Below, piece after piece: positions 24,694-35,703 of a stretch of DNA of 64,000 bases (within the stretch, counting starts at the first letter, position 1; each line of letters begins with the position of its first letter). Origin of the DNA: Morella rubra (Eukaryota; Streptophyta; Magnoliopsida; Fagales; Myricaceae); the NCBI GenBank assembly GCA_003952965.2, contig CM025853.1, forward strand, positions 22,236,832 through 22,300,831. Direction: 5' to 3'. Made by a program: the position numbers and the translations under genes. Below the pieces are notes generated by a model. The model did not search any database, was not told where the DNA came from, and saw nothing but the letters and a program-made list of their open reading frames with translations.

Positions 24694-24707
24694 TGGTATC
24701 AGAGCTC
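24694..24707 (+). promoter_or_regulatory. Primer-binding site of the copia element
   Basis: tggtatcagagctc follows the LTR with no gap. It is the standard plant copia site complementary to the 3' end of initiator methionine tRNA. Confidence 0.9.
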
Positions 24708-27680
24708 CATTCTGATTTCCGTCTCTTTGTGGTTTTAATCATTGTGTGCGATTTTCATCGCAACTCTAGAAGGGTGTGGGAAATTTCTGTTGGTTTTTGT
24801 GGAGGTTTCGGGCCTCCAAGTCTATGGGTGATTCTTGGTGGCTAGGGTTGCTATCGACAACTTCTGTGGTGTCTGGGGTTGCTTTCGGCAACTTTTGTGG
24901 TGGCAGAGGAGATATCGGCACTTCTTTGCTTTCTTTTGGTGGCTGGAGTATCGCGTGATTCTTTCTGGTGCGTGGGTTTTGTTCTTGGTTGGTTAGGAAA
25001 TTTTGTGGTTTGATTTGGAGTGGGCTGCTCATTTGTTTGCTGCTTAGGTGTGTTTCCCTTTGTTTTTATTCTACACTATTTCTTCGTGTTTCGTTCTCTA
25101 TCATCATGTCTGGGGAGAATACTATTGTTCGTTTTACCAGGAAAAATCACTCGACTTAGGAGTTTCAATTTAAGATGTTTTGTGAAAGAAAAGGAATTAT
25201 GGGGTCATATTGATAATTCTATGAAGGTTCCCACTGAGGCCAAGGAGCTGGCTCAATGGGAGACTCAGGATGCTAAAGCTATTTCTTGGTTGTTGGGGTC
25301 GCTTGAGCTTAATCTCATGATCAATCTTCATTGTTTTACTACTGCTAAGGAGATGTAGGACTATCTTCGGCGCATTTATTATCAAGATAATAGTGCCCGA
25401 AAATTTCAATTTGAGTTGGAACTTCCAAATTACTGTCAAGGTAATTTGTTTGTCGAGCAATTTTATTATGGTTTTCTTAATCTCTGGAGCAAGTACTCTA
25501 GCATTGTTCATGCTAAAGTTCCATCGACGGCACTCGCAGCTCTTTAGGCTGTTCATGCTGAGAGTCAACGAGATCAATTTTTTATGAAACTCCGACCCGA
25601 ATTTTTGTCTGTACGGGCCGGATTATTGAATCGTGATTTGGTTCCTTCTTGGATGTTTGTTTGGGAGATTTATTACGTGAAGAACAACAATTAGCCACTC
25701 AGCTGAGTATGACTCATGAGAACGTTCCTTCTACGACTGTAAATGTCGCTTATGTTGCACAAGGGAGAGAGAAGGACATCCGGCAATGTTTCAGCTACAA
25801 AGTTTATGGTCACATTGCCCGCAATTATCCTAAGAAAGTTTGTAACTACTGTAAGAAGGCGGGTTATTTTCTTAAAGATTGTCGGATGCGACCCCAGAAT
25901 CGGCAATCCCAAGCTTTTCAAGCTGATGTTCAGCCATCTTCCTCTGGCTCACCCGCCACCGTCAGCACTGATTCATCTGTTCTGACACCAGCCATGGTAC
26001 AACAGATGATTTTATCTGCTTTTACTGCCTTAGGCTTTAGGCTTGCAAGGTACAGGTCCTAATCCCACTTCTTCTTGGATTGTTGATTTGGATGCTTCAA
26101 ATCATATGACTGGTAGTGTGACGGGCCTCCATAGTGTTCATGAGTATGGAGGTGAGGAACATATTCAGATTGTCGGTGGCAGTACTCTTCCTATCACTAC
26201 TATTGGTAACTTGGGCTCGTCATTCCGCAACGTTTTTGTCACTCCTGGATTATCTACTAGTTTAATTTTTGTTGGACAATTGGTAGATAATAACTAAGAC
26301 GTTCATTTTTCTCGTGGTGGCTGTCTTGTGCAGGATTAGGTGTCAGGGACAGTGATCACAAAGAGACCTAAAGTGGGACGTTTATTTCTTTTACAATTTT
26401 TTATTCCTATTGTTGTTTCTCTTGCTTGTACGGCTACGGCCAATAATAGTGAGGTATGGCATAAGAAATTGGGTCATCCCAATTCTGTTGTCTTAAAACA
26501 TCTTTTGAAACATGGTTATTTGGGAAATAAACAATTTTTTTCTTCTTCTGATGTCTCTTTTGATTATGTCATTTGTCGTCTTGGAAAAAGTAAGCTTTTA
26601 CCTTTTCCTACTCACGGTAGTTGTGCTTCTGTGTGTTTTGAGCTTATTCATATTGATGTCTGGGGTGTGAGTCCTGTTATTTCTCATGGTAAGTATCGGT
26701 ATTTTGTGACTTTAATCGATGACTATAGTCAATTCACCTGGGTCTATTTTCTTCATTCTAAAGCTGACGTGTTTTCTGTTTTTCAAACGTTTGTTGCGTT
26801 TGTTGAAACCCAATTTGGTTCTTGTACAAAAACTTTACACTCTGACTTCGACAGTGAGTGCATGTCTCATTCCTTTCAAACTTATCTCCAGCATAAGGGC
26901 ATTATTTCCCAACGTTCTTGTCCTTGCACCCCTCAACAAAATGGGTTTACTGACTGTAAAAATCGTCACTTCTTAGATGTCGTTTGTACTTTGTTGCTTG
27001 ATTCTTTTGTGGCTCCTCAGTTTTGGGTTGAAGCTTTATCTACTGCTGTCTATTTGATCAACCGACTGCTTGCAGCAACTCTCTCATTTGACTCTCCTTA
27101 TTTTCAGTTATTGGGTATTTCTCCTTAGTATCATTCTCTTCATACTTTTGGTTGTGTTGGCTTTGTCCATCTTCCGTCTAGGGGTGAAAACCGACCTCTC
27201 GGTTTAGTTTTCACCCCAAACCGAGAATCGAATTGAACCGAAGGATTCGGTTCTCTCGTTCTCCCAACCGACAACCGAACCGTCAGTTAGGAGAACCGGC
27301 CTGGTCGACCAGATTTAGTGGTCGGCCCAGTTCGGTCGGTTGACTCCGATAGTTAGTGCTATGATTTGCTACACTGCTGCTCTACATTCTCGCGTAAACG
27401 CCCAGCACATCACTACCACAGTGTCACAGGCGCACACACCAATGCCAGAGTGGTTCTTGTTCAAGGTACCATATAAGTTCTTAGACCTTCTTCGTCTTTT
27501 GCGTTCAGCAACTCGATGGGAAGTGTCAAACAAGGAGAACGGTATATACCCATCTGTTCACGGCTGCATCATATATGTAGAGGTTTTGGTGACAGAGATG
27601 TTTGAGAATTGACGTTTGGATCAAGTTTGTGAAACTCACCTTTTATGAACAAGAAGGTAGACGGACAGTTTCTACACTGC

Positions 27681-27709
27681 GTGAGAGAGAGAGAGAGAGA
27701 GAGAGAGTT
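27681..27709. repeat. (GA)n microsatellite inside the hAT element
   Basis: Uninterrupted GA tract of nearly 30 bases. Confidence 0.85.
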
Positions 27710-27816
27710 GATGTCGGTAAGAGAGAGAGATGACGTTGGAGGCGAGATTTCAGGCTGAAGTGTGAAGGGGGGCTATGGTTTCACGGTGAATGGAAGGGAG
27801 GGGTCGTGACTTGTAA

Positions 27817-27821
<5 letters not shown>

Positions 27822-27872
<51 letters not shown>
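27822..27872. repeat. Long (GA)n microsatellite inside the hAT element
   Basis: About 51 bases of GA, followed at once by the perfect palindrome ggggagacgacgtcgtctcc. Confidence 0.9.
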
Positions 27873-27875
<3 letters not shown>

Positions 27876-30044
27876 GAGACGACGTCGTCTCCCCCCCACT
27901 TAATATTAAAAAAATAACGTTAAATACCCAACATACCCTCGGTTGTACCTAGAACTGTGGGCCGAACCGACCTAGTCGATTATGGGTATTTTTGGACCGA
28001 CAGTTGAACTGGGCTAGCCCAAAACTGGCCGGCCTAATCAGTTTCAGGCCGGTTTAGGTCGGCCCGGTTGATTCCGGCCCAAAAATGTTCAGCCCTACTT
28101 CCGTCTATCGATCGTCACAAGCTTGCTGCTCAATCCATCAAATGTGCTTTTATGGGTTATAGTACTACTCATAAAGGTTTTGTTTGTTATAATGCTACTT
28201 CCAACAAGTTTCGAGTTTCTCGGAATGTGATTTTCTTTGAAAATCAGTATTTCTTTCAGTCTCATGTTAGTCCCGATGCTCGGCTTGCTCTTTTACCTAC
28301 TTTCGATGATCTGCCTCTGTCTGTTGAGCGTTTTAAGCCAGGGATTGTCTATCATTGTCGTCTTCCACTATAAACGCCCTTTCATGACATTGCTCCGCCA
28401 TCTGATCCTGTGGATCCTATACGTCGACGCTCCACTCGAGTGTCACGTGCTCTGGATAGGTTGGTTTTCTCATACCTCACTTACTGCGACTCTTGACTCT
28501 GTTTCTGCTCCTCACTCTTATACTCAGGCCGCTACTCAAGCCTGTTGGCAGCAGGCCATGTGAGAAGAGCTTCAAGCTTTTCAAGAAAATCACACCTAGG
28601 ATATTGTGGTATATCCCTCCAGTGTCAAACCTATTGGATATAAATGGGTGTACTCAGTCAAGTTCCGTTCCGATGAATCTCTAGACAGATATAAGGCCCG
28701 TCTAGTGGCACTTTGGAATCGTCAAGAGTATGGTATTGATTATAACGAAACTTTTGCCCTTGTCGCTAAAATGACTATTGTGCGGACTGTCTTGGCTCTT
28801 GCTGGCTCCCACGATTGGTCTCTACGATAGATAGATGTGAATAATGCTTTCCTGCATGGGGATATCAAGGAATAAATCTCTATGACTCTGCCTCCTGGCA
28901 TGTTTACTACGCCTTCTTCCAAGGTTTGTCGGCTGAAACGTTCATTGTATGGCTTGAAATAGGCCCCGCGTGCCTATTTTGACAAGTTTCGCTCTATTCT
29001 ACTAGCTTTTCACTTTGATCAAAGTCAATTTGATTCCTCTCTTTTTCTTCGCAAGACTTCTACGGGAATTGTGTTACTCTTGGTGTATGTTGATGACATT
29101 GTTATTATTGGTTCTGATGCGGCCTTGATTCAGCAGTTGCAGCATCATCTCAATGCTTCTTTTCACACAAAGGATCTTGGCTCTCTTCAATACTTTCTTG
29201 GCTTTGAGGTGCAAGTTAATTCCCGCGGTCTTTTGTTACATCAGCACAAATACACGCAGGAAGTGACTCTTTGGCTGGTCTCCAATCGGGTAGCTCTGTT
29301 CTCATTCCCTTGGAGGTGAATCTTAAGCTTTGCCAAGAGGAGGGCGAGCTTCTCTCGGATCCGTCTCTGTATCGGCAACTTGTTGGAAGTTTGAATTATT
29401 TGACGATTACCCACCCTGACATTTCCTTTGTTGTCCAGCAAGTTAGTCAATTTATGCAGGCTCCACGTCATCTTCATTTTGCTGTTGTTCATCACATTAT
29501 CCGTTATCTTAAGGGCACTTCTACTCGCGGGTTGTTCTTTCCTCGAGAGTTCTCCTTACAATTAGTGGGATATAGTGATGCTAATTGGGCCGGTTGTGTT
29601 GATACTCGTCATTCTGTTACTAAATGGTGCATGTTCTTAGGCAATGCTCTCATTTCTTAGAAGAGTAAGAAACAAGATCGCGTTTCCAAATCCTCCACTG
29701 AGTCTGAGTATCGCGCTATGTTCTCCACCTGCTCTGAGATCACATGGCTTCGTGGATTGTTAGATGAACTTGGTTTCCCTCAACTTCATCCCACTCTTCT
29801 TTATGTTGACAATACCAGTGCTATTCAGATCGCTGCTAATCCTGTTTTTCATGAGCGTACGAAATACATTAAAGATTGTCACTCCATCTGTGAAGCTTTT
29901 GACAAGCTTGTGATTACTCTTCCTCATTTTTCCATCGAATTTAAACTGCTGACGTTTTCACAAAAGCTCTTTCTCGGCATCGACATCAATTCTTGGTTGA
30001 CAAATTATTGCTTCTTGATCCTCCAGCATCAATTTGAGGGGAGA

Positions 30045-30188
30045 TATTACTGAGATATTTTAGGAGATATTTTGAGATATTTAAGGAAATCTATTTTTAA
30101 AGATTTTATTCAGGATTGAAGCAATCCTTGTATACATGTATAAATAGAGAAGCACCCTACGGAAAAGAAGTATTCAGACCAATTGACA
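30045..30188 (+). repeat. 3' LTR of the copia element
   Basis: 144 bp. Starts tattactgag, where the terminal TG has become TA, and ends ccaattgaca. The short indel near tacatgta and scattered substitutions relative to the 5' LTR show that the insertion is not recent. Confidence 0.9.
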
Positions 30189-30193
30189 ATTGT

Positions 30194-32598
30194 AGATGCT
30201 CACAATGTGATAAAAGATCAAATTTTATTGTCCTGGCTTGTTTTTGTCTGGAAATCTAAATGACTAGAAAAATTTTGGTCTGACTCTAGTATAATGAAAA
30301 TCTGATTTCTCTATGTTAGTATGTGTAGATGTAGCTGAAAATGTATTTCCTTTCTGATCCCGGACAAGAAAATGCAAGCTCGTGTATTTTTTTGGATCCA
30401 TATACAATGGGAGGTAGTCCTTAAGATACTTCAAAGCTGACATAAGATACGATGCGACTATGTAAAATAGCAAGTGAAGTAGCACAAAGGCTGAAGCAGC
30501 ACTCATATAGCTTTCTGAAGTTGGTTGCACTACAGATTTTGCTGGCTTGACTAATTTAAAAAAAAAGAAAAGATTTTGCTCGCTTGTCACTGACAAGGGG
30601 CCACCATGATGGAAATATGAAATCTATAGCTGCCTTCCCAATATTCCATCTGCACTATACTATCAAATATGATAATTGCGCATAAGTTTTGTTTGTATCA
30701 GTTTTCGTTCGGGTGTTTTCTATATTTCTGTGGCTACTAAAATATACTCACATATTCAATCTGTGTCCATCTACCAGAGCCTGGAACAAAGGTGGAGAAA
30801 GTGATCATTCGAGATAATAAAGCATGAAAGTGCAAGTCAAGGCATAATTGAAAAGCTTTAAAAGCAGTAAGTATTTGGGGAGCTATAGACTTCTCCTCTT
30901 GTTCTTTTTAATAATATTGAGCTTACTTATAACAAAAAAAAAAAAGTATTTGGGGAGCTATAAGAATGAAATGCTGAGGCCCCCCCAGTTTAGACGTCTT
31001 TGCTTCATTGTGGAACACAGGAATTTCCTGAATTCTGGACAGAGGTCCTAACATTGAAATAAAATAAAATAAATTAGTTACCTTCATATGAAAACGATAT
31101 GCTACTTTTTATTAGAGAAGTATGATTCCTTTTTCCCCCCAACTTTGAGCCTAGTGACATAAATTGGATGTCTAAAGGATGCGAAAACTTTTGTGCAGCT
31201 TTGCATTTGGCCCACATGTAACTACTCTTCTAAACTGTGTATGCACTTCTTCAGACCAAACAGTTGAAGTTAGAAAAACGAGACTTGTGGGCTTATCAAA
31301 TTCTGTGTCCATGGAAGGGCAATACCCTTTTCTAACTCTGGAAAACCTCAACTCAAAACTATGGTGAACTCAGAAATGGAGAAGCATTGAAATATAAGAG
31401 AACATCTTTTGTCCCCTTGTTCCTTGAGTTGAAGTTTTGTACAAAGGAATTTTTGCATTTTTTGGCATGCCAGTAGTTAAGTAGGTGCAATGGAGCACTT
31501 CGTGTGTTGGAACTGCATCAGTGCCCGGAAATGTCGATCATGTTTTCAGCTCAACATATTGGTTTATGTCTTCTATGTCTATTCAAGATTGGCTACCACT
31601 TAGTGCAATGCGTCTTGTGGTTCTTTGAACTCAATGTTTTCCTTGATTGCTATTATCTCATGATTAACTCTCCATGTTCTCTTTGTACTGATTGTTCTCT
31701 CCTTTTCCCTTTTGCAGAAGTTTCCCATTGTAAAAATACGATCATCCGAGATCCTTCTGAAGCTATCATTTCCTCGCAACGACATGTTTTATTGTATGTC
31801 ATTTATCAAGGCAGAAAGGTTGTAAAGCTCTTGAGTTTTCTTGTCAATTCTTCCTAGCATAAACAACTAAAAGCCTTTTTTTTTTATTTTCCGTTATAGC
31901 TATTTTAGTTCTGACAAACTAACTTTAGAATAGTGTCATATAAAATTATGATGGAGATTTAATTTTGATTATTGAAAGAGGTACATTTGTTGAGCTCAAG
32001 TAAACATGCAATGAGAATGTTGTGCAGATACAACTTACCCGGATAAGTTTCCCTATCCCTTGATACAGCTGATTGAATTCATACTAGAGGATTTGCCTGC
32101 ATTATACCTAGTTTTGATGTGCAGGGTATAAGAGCTAGCATTGGCTTTATTCAGCAGGCGACTCTTCTGTGTTCCTCCTCTGCCCTCTATTTTCCATTTT
32201 CTTTTCTCTTACCGGGAACTCTACCGGTAGGAATAGTTTTGAGTGTAAAGTTTCAAGACTTTCGTAGTTAGAGGATGTAAAAGTATCTATCTTTATTTTT
32301 TTTCATTCCTTGTATGCTTAAGAAAGTCACCAAAGGCTGATTCTCAGTTCTGAACATGGACATGGTCATTGGCTGGCTAACTTCCGAAGCTCATAGAAAT
32401 AGACCTTTTTTAAAATTATTTTTTAGATATTCTTTAGCACCTACATTCGCACACAATCTAACATTTGAGATGTTTCAAAAGAAAGATAGATCTCACCATT
32501 CATTTTCTTCATCATCATCATCATCTCCACCTTTCCATTGTCTTTTTCATACATAACCAAAATATTAAGTGCTTTCATCGACCTTTTAATGACTAAGG
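30194..32598. other. Intergenic DNA with one tiny LINE insertion
   Basis: Apart from the insertion at 30888-30944, I see no gene, RNA or defined repeat. The open frames at 30264-30596 and 31504-31857 show no domain and are probably chance. Confidence 0.4.
30888..30944 (+). mobile_element. 57-bp LINE 3' tail with intact target duplication
   Basis: An 18-bp perfect direct repeat, agtatttggggagctata (30870-30887 and 30945-30962), flanks 57 bases that end in a poly(A) run. The insert includes ataatattgagcttacttat, which resembles the 3' end aataaagcttaacttat of the LINE at 16081-16993. This is the signature of a severely 5'-truncated target-primed insertion. Confidence 0.82.
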
Positions 32599-32777
32599 GG
32601 GTGTTTGTTTGCCAAAATTTCGGAGAATATTCTCGAAATTTTGAGAATCTTTACTTTATTGAAATTTATTGGGGTTTGTGAAAGGTGAAGTATGTATGTG
32701 TGAAAGTTAAAAATTTTGAAGTTGTTTGTTTTGCTGGAAATTTCCATGCCTCAAAATATTGGGGAAACAAACAGTAC
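32599..32777 (+). mobile_element. MITE with GTGTTTGTTT-type termini (copy 1)
   Basis: Begins ggggtgtttgtttgcc and ends ggggaaacaaacagtacc, which are imperfect inverted ends. The interior has nested tctcgaaattttgaga palindromes and the phrase ggggtttgtgaaa. A related element lies in reverse orientation at 38118-38311. Confidence 0.6.
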
Positions 32778-32779
32778 CT

Positions 32780-33337
32780 AATTGGACTTGCTCGTTTTTT
32801 CAAAATAAAAAATAAAAAAACTCCTTTCAATTGGATATTAGATCTGGAATCTTCTAGCGAACGTACTGATTTATGTTGAAAGAGTAACCTAGGGTTTCAT
32901 TGTAAATAACTTTTTTCTGTAAAACAGATTCTAATGCATTAAGTTTCAATAAAGTATTATAATTTCTGTTGTTTGTTATTAACTTAAATATATTTTTCAA
33001 AAAATATTTTTCCATGTTTGGTTCGGGTTGTATTTTTCGTAATCTTATATGATTCATAAATTTAATTCTTAATATTAGAAATAAAATAAAAAATCAATCA
33101 AATGGCATATAGAAATGAAATTTGAAGTAAATTGCAGATTCAGGCATCAATCGATTTTCCACATCAACAAGGGCTTGGGAGATGGCCCTGGTGTCTGATA
33201 TTGATTATGCAGCACAAATCAAAAGGTCTGAACACCTTTCAGCTGCTATTATTGTCGAAATATCCATCACATTAAACCCACAGGGCAGGAAATCATTTTG
33301 ATATTTGTTACAGTTATCAAAGAAACTTTTTATTCCC
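32780..33337. other. AT-rich DNA; may include the 3' UTR of the minus-strand pseudogene
   Basis: No coding sequence recognised. The part from about 33130 to 33337 would be transcribed 3' sequence if the gene fragments at 33338-35090 are expressed. Confidence 0.35.
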
Positions 33338-35090
33338 TTATTTTGCTTTACCCTTACCCTTTCCCTGACCTTTCTTCGCATCCAACTTTGCTTGAATACG
33401 GGCGGCAGCAGCAGCTTTAGCATCTTCTCTCTTCTTCGTCTCTTCTTCTCTGGCTACAGCGGCAAGCTCCCTCTGCCTTTTCAGCTCTTTGATTTATGGT
33501 TTAACATACAAAATAAACAATCAAATGCTCCTCCAAATAGGTGGACCTCAAGTGGGGAAAAGTGATAATAAAATGATTTTGCCTAATATGCATGAGAAAA
33601 ATATAAGAAAATATTAAAGATTTAACTTACTCTAGCCGAGCCCTCTCCTCTTGTGTACACCTCACTGCTAATACATATAAGTACTTTTGATTATAAGAGA
33701 GCTCATAGATTCGATTCAATGTATACAGGGGGAAACTCAGTCTTTCTTTTCATATATAATTGCTGATATTTACAAAGCATTTGTGGCATTTCTAAGAACG
33801 ATGATCATCAGGGTAAAAACAAAAGAACAATTATGATCAGCACAAATGCCCCTAATTTGTCTGTTCTAGAACCAGATTAGCTGCCATCTAAAAGTAACAA
33901 CAAAAAAACCAATAGGTTGTAAAACACTGAAAAAGATGATCATCCTAGTTGGAAATAGATGCTCAATAACCTTTATAAACTGTTAGCCAGCAGTCCATGA
34001 CATTTTAACATTACTCTACCTAAAATACAGTCGTTTCTCTCACAATTTACACGGATTCAGGAGTGTTAAAATACTCTGAAAGACTTCTAATTTTTCTATA
34101 TGAATTCGACATACCTGACCTCCAAGGTTCCAGAACACAAGTTTTGTATTCGATGCTTCAATACGAGAAATATTGAGTCCTATAGTAAGAACAATTCGAT
34201 CGGGGGGGAAGGCCTTCCAAGTTTGAGTACACTGACTTCAACTTTTCCAACAAAGTCTACAAATGAGTAGATTACAGAATCATGAGCAATGTCTAGCAAA
34301 TATTTTCAACACCAACTTCAGCATTTCAAAAATTATGTAACAGAGTTCAGTAATCAAAACAGGAGAAGAGAAACTGATGCATTACTGTTTTCCCAGCCTT
34401 GTCGATTCTAAGAATGAGTATATGAAACTCGATCTTACTAAACATATACTTCCAAAGTCCATAAAACAATGAGAACATCTCTGACGAGAAAATGCAAAGA
34501 AAGAAAAGCAACGAACTTCCAGAATGTCAGGTTCCACATTAACCCAAAGAAAAATAATAACTCGACTCTACTACCTCTACTGCATCTATTATTCTTAGTG
34601 AGGATGCATATTCCAGTTTCTGAAACATCAATTTACTTTTCCTGTCCTCGATAATCTAAGAAACCGAATAGCAACCCAGCTTGTTTAGCCAAAAAAAAAA
34701 GAAAGGAAAGTCCAAGGGAAGAAAGCAGTGTCATCGTTTAAACAACCCAACCCAGTCGTAAATCTAGAAAGTCTAAGTACCCCAAATATTGAAGGCAAAA
34801 AAGAAACCAAAATCAAATCAAACAGAAAGAATTTACTCGATTATGACACAACCACAATAAATCTAGACAAAAATTACTTGAATCTGTGCTCAATGTTTAG
34901 ATTCGAGACTTCAAAATGTCGCTGAAGAACCAATTTCAATATCCCTCGAAGAGGAGAACGGGAGAGAGAAAGAGAAATGCCGAAGATGTCAAGTGAGATG
35001 TCGGGAGAGAAGAATGGGAGAGAGATTGAGAGATAGAGAAATAAAGATTGGGAGCAAGAAATCTGCGAGAAGGGGGAGAACAATTGAGTG
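33338..35090 (-). pseudogene. ARFRP1-like small GTPase gene remnant joined to a Lys/Ala/Glu-rich exon
   Basis: Exon 1 (34478-34386) encodes MFSLFYGLWKYMFSK and a P-loop region ending IDKAGKT with a proper donor. It is typical of ADP-ribosylation-factor-related protein 1, except that the first P-loop Gly is Arg (LILRIDKAGKT). Exon 2 (34256-34115) encodes EKLKSVYSNLEGLPP, then, after one extra C in a C7 run, DRIVLTIGLN and KLVFWNLGGQ with a donor: a 1-bp frameshift. The remaining GTPase exons (expected to begin PGLRS) are absent. Instead, 33664-33631 and 33486-33338 encode a basic coiled segment ending KKGQGKGKGKAK and stop, from a gene I cannot name; these two pieces also do not join in frame. 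CT-rich DNA at 34900-35090 looks like the old 5' leader. Introns are retained, so the copy arose through DNA, not by retroposition. Confidence 0.75.
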
Positions 35091-35703
35091 AGATGTCGGG
35101 AGAGGTTGGGAAAAGAAGATTCGGGACTTTTAAAAAAGATGCCAATTTCCGGAAAGTTACGCTATTTTTTACGTTGACCAACTCGTTTTCATTGACTGCA
35201 GTTTTACAGAACATTCAAACATCGGAAAGTAAGTAAAATGCTTTACAAAAACAAGAATACAATAAAACAAATGCACCCTTATTTTTATTGATAATGATTT
35301 TCGATCAAATCGATTTATTTTATGGTCAAATTCTATGTAATTGGTATTAAGAAAGATACCAAGACTCTTTTATCTCGTCAAATTGTGTTTATGTTATGTG
35401 TGTGTGTGTGTGTGTTTTTTGTATAGAAGTTTTTTAATGATTGAGATAAAATTGTACAAGAAACGAGTGGTTGTATTGTATGTGTCAATTACGGTCCATA
35501 ATTTATGTGAATATAGAGGTTCTACGAGAGGTACTTCTTGATATAAAGCAGTTATTCAAATTTCTATGATAAGCAAACTGACAATTTTTTTTTTTTTTGG
35601 TATTAACAGCAAACAATTATTCGTTGAGCATGGAGACATGGTGTTTTTAATTGAAATTAAAAGACAGAAAGACTATGCCCTCACTCTTGCAACAACCGAC
35701 TAA
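35091..35703. other. Intergenic DNA
   Basis: Contains a short (TG)n tract near 35398-35415 and the second copy of a tgagatgtcgggagag repeat whose other copy is at about 34995. Nothing else recognised. taa at 35701-35703 is the left target-site copy of the next element. Confidence 0.4.

Larger units (their letters stand above)
27179..28097. mobile_element. Non-autonomous hAT-type element nested in the copia element
   Basis: The 919-bp insert is flanked by a perfect 8-bp duplication CTTCCGTC (27171-27178 and 28098-28105), the hAT target size. Its ends are TAGGGGTGAAAACC and, reversed, TAGGGCTGAACATT, which look like degenerate hAT ends. The interior is rich in ACCGA, CGGTT and GGCC repeats near both ends and carries two GA microsatellites. 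There is no transposase; the frame at 27340-27612 has no recognisable domain. Joining the flanks restores the copia reading HLPSIDRHKL, which shows that it inserted after copia did. Confidence 0.82.
25107..30030 (+). pseudogene. Broken copia gag-pol polyprotein
   Basis: Recognisable parts in order: a gag-like start at 25107 with in-frame stops; a zinc-knuckle region near 25785-25890 whose first knuckle lacks a cysteine and whose second (CNYCKKAGYFLKDC) has Tyr where His is expected; a protease-like WIVDLDASNHMTG (usual DSGAS, so damaged) near 26080; a GAG-pre-integrase WHKKLGHPNS near 26460; the integrase core with DVWG and LIDDYSQFTWVYF, ending at a TAG (27126-27128) and carrying QQNGFTD where QQNGxxE is usual; RT with LVYVDDIVIIG near 29090; and an RNase H STESEYRAM near 29700. 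A 919-bp hAT-type insertion interrupts it at 27179. It cannot make a working polyprotein. Confidence 0.85.
24546..30188 (+). mobile_element. Degenerate Ty1/copia LTR retrotransposon
   Basis: Short LTRs (24546-24693 and 30045-30188) share almost all their sequence, including a TATA-like ctataaatagag and the end ccaattgaca. The 5' LTR starts TG; the 3' copy has TA by point mutation. The primer-binding site tggtatcagagctc follows the 5' LTR directly, and a gaggggaga polypurine tract precedes the 3' LTR. Flanks attat and attgt (24541-24545, 30189-30193) are a 4/5 target duplication. Order gag, protease, integrase, RT, RNase H shows the copia class. Many stops and a nested hAT-type element make it inactive. 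It sits between the ATX and protease genes. Confidence 0.92.

Noticed and set aside
27340..27612. 90-codon frame inside the hAT element
   Set aside because: No similarity to a transposase or any family I know, and it lies in a non-autonomous element.
24546..30188. A new multi-gene system in the repeat-rich centre
   Set aside because: Every recognisable coding piece is explained by copia and hAT components that carry stops and damaged motifs.
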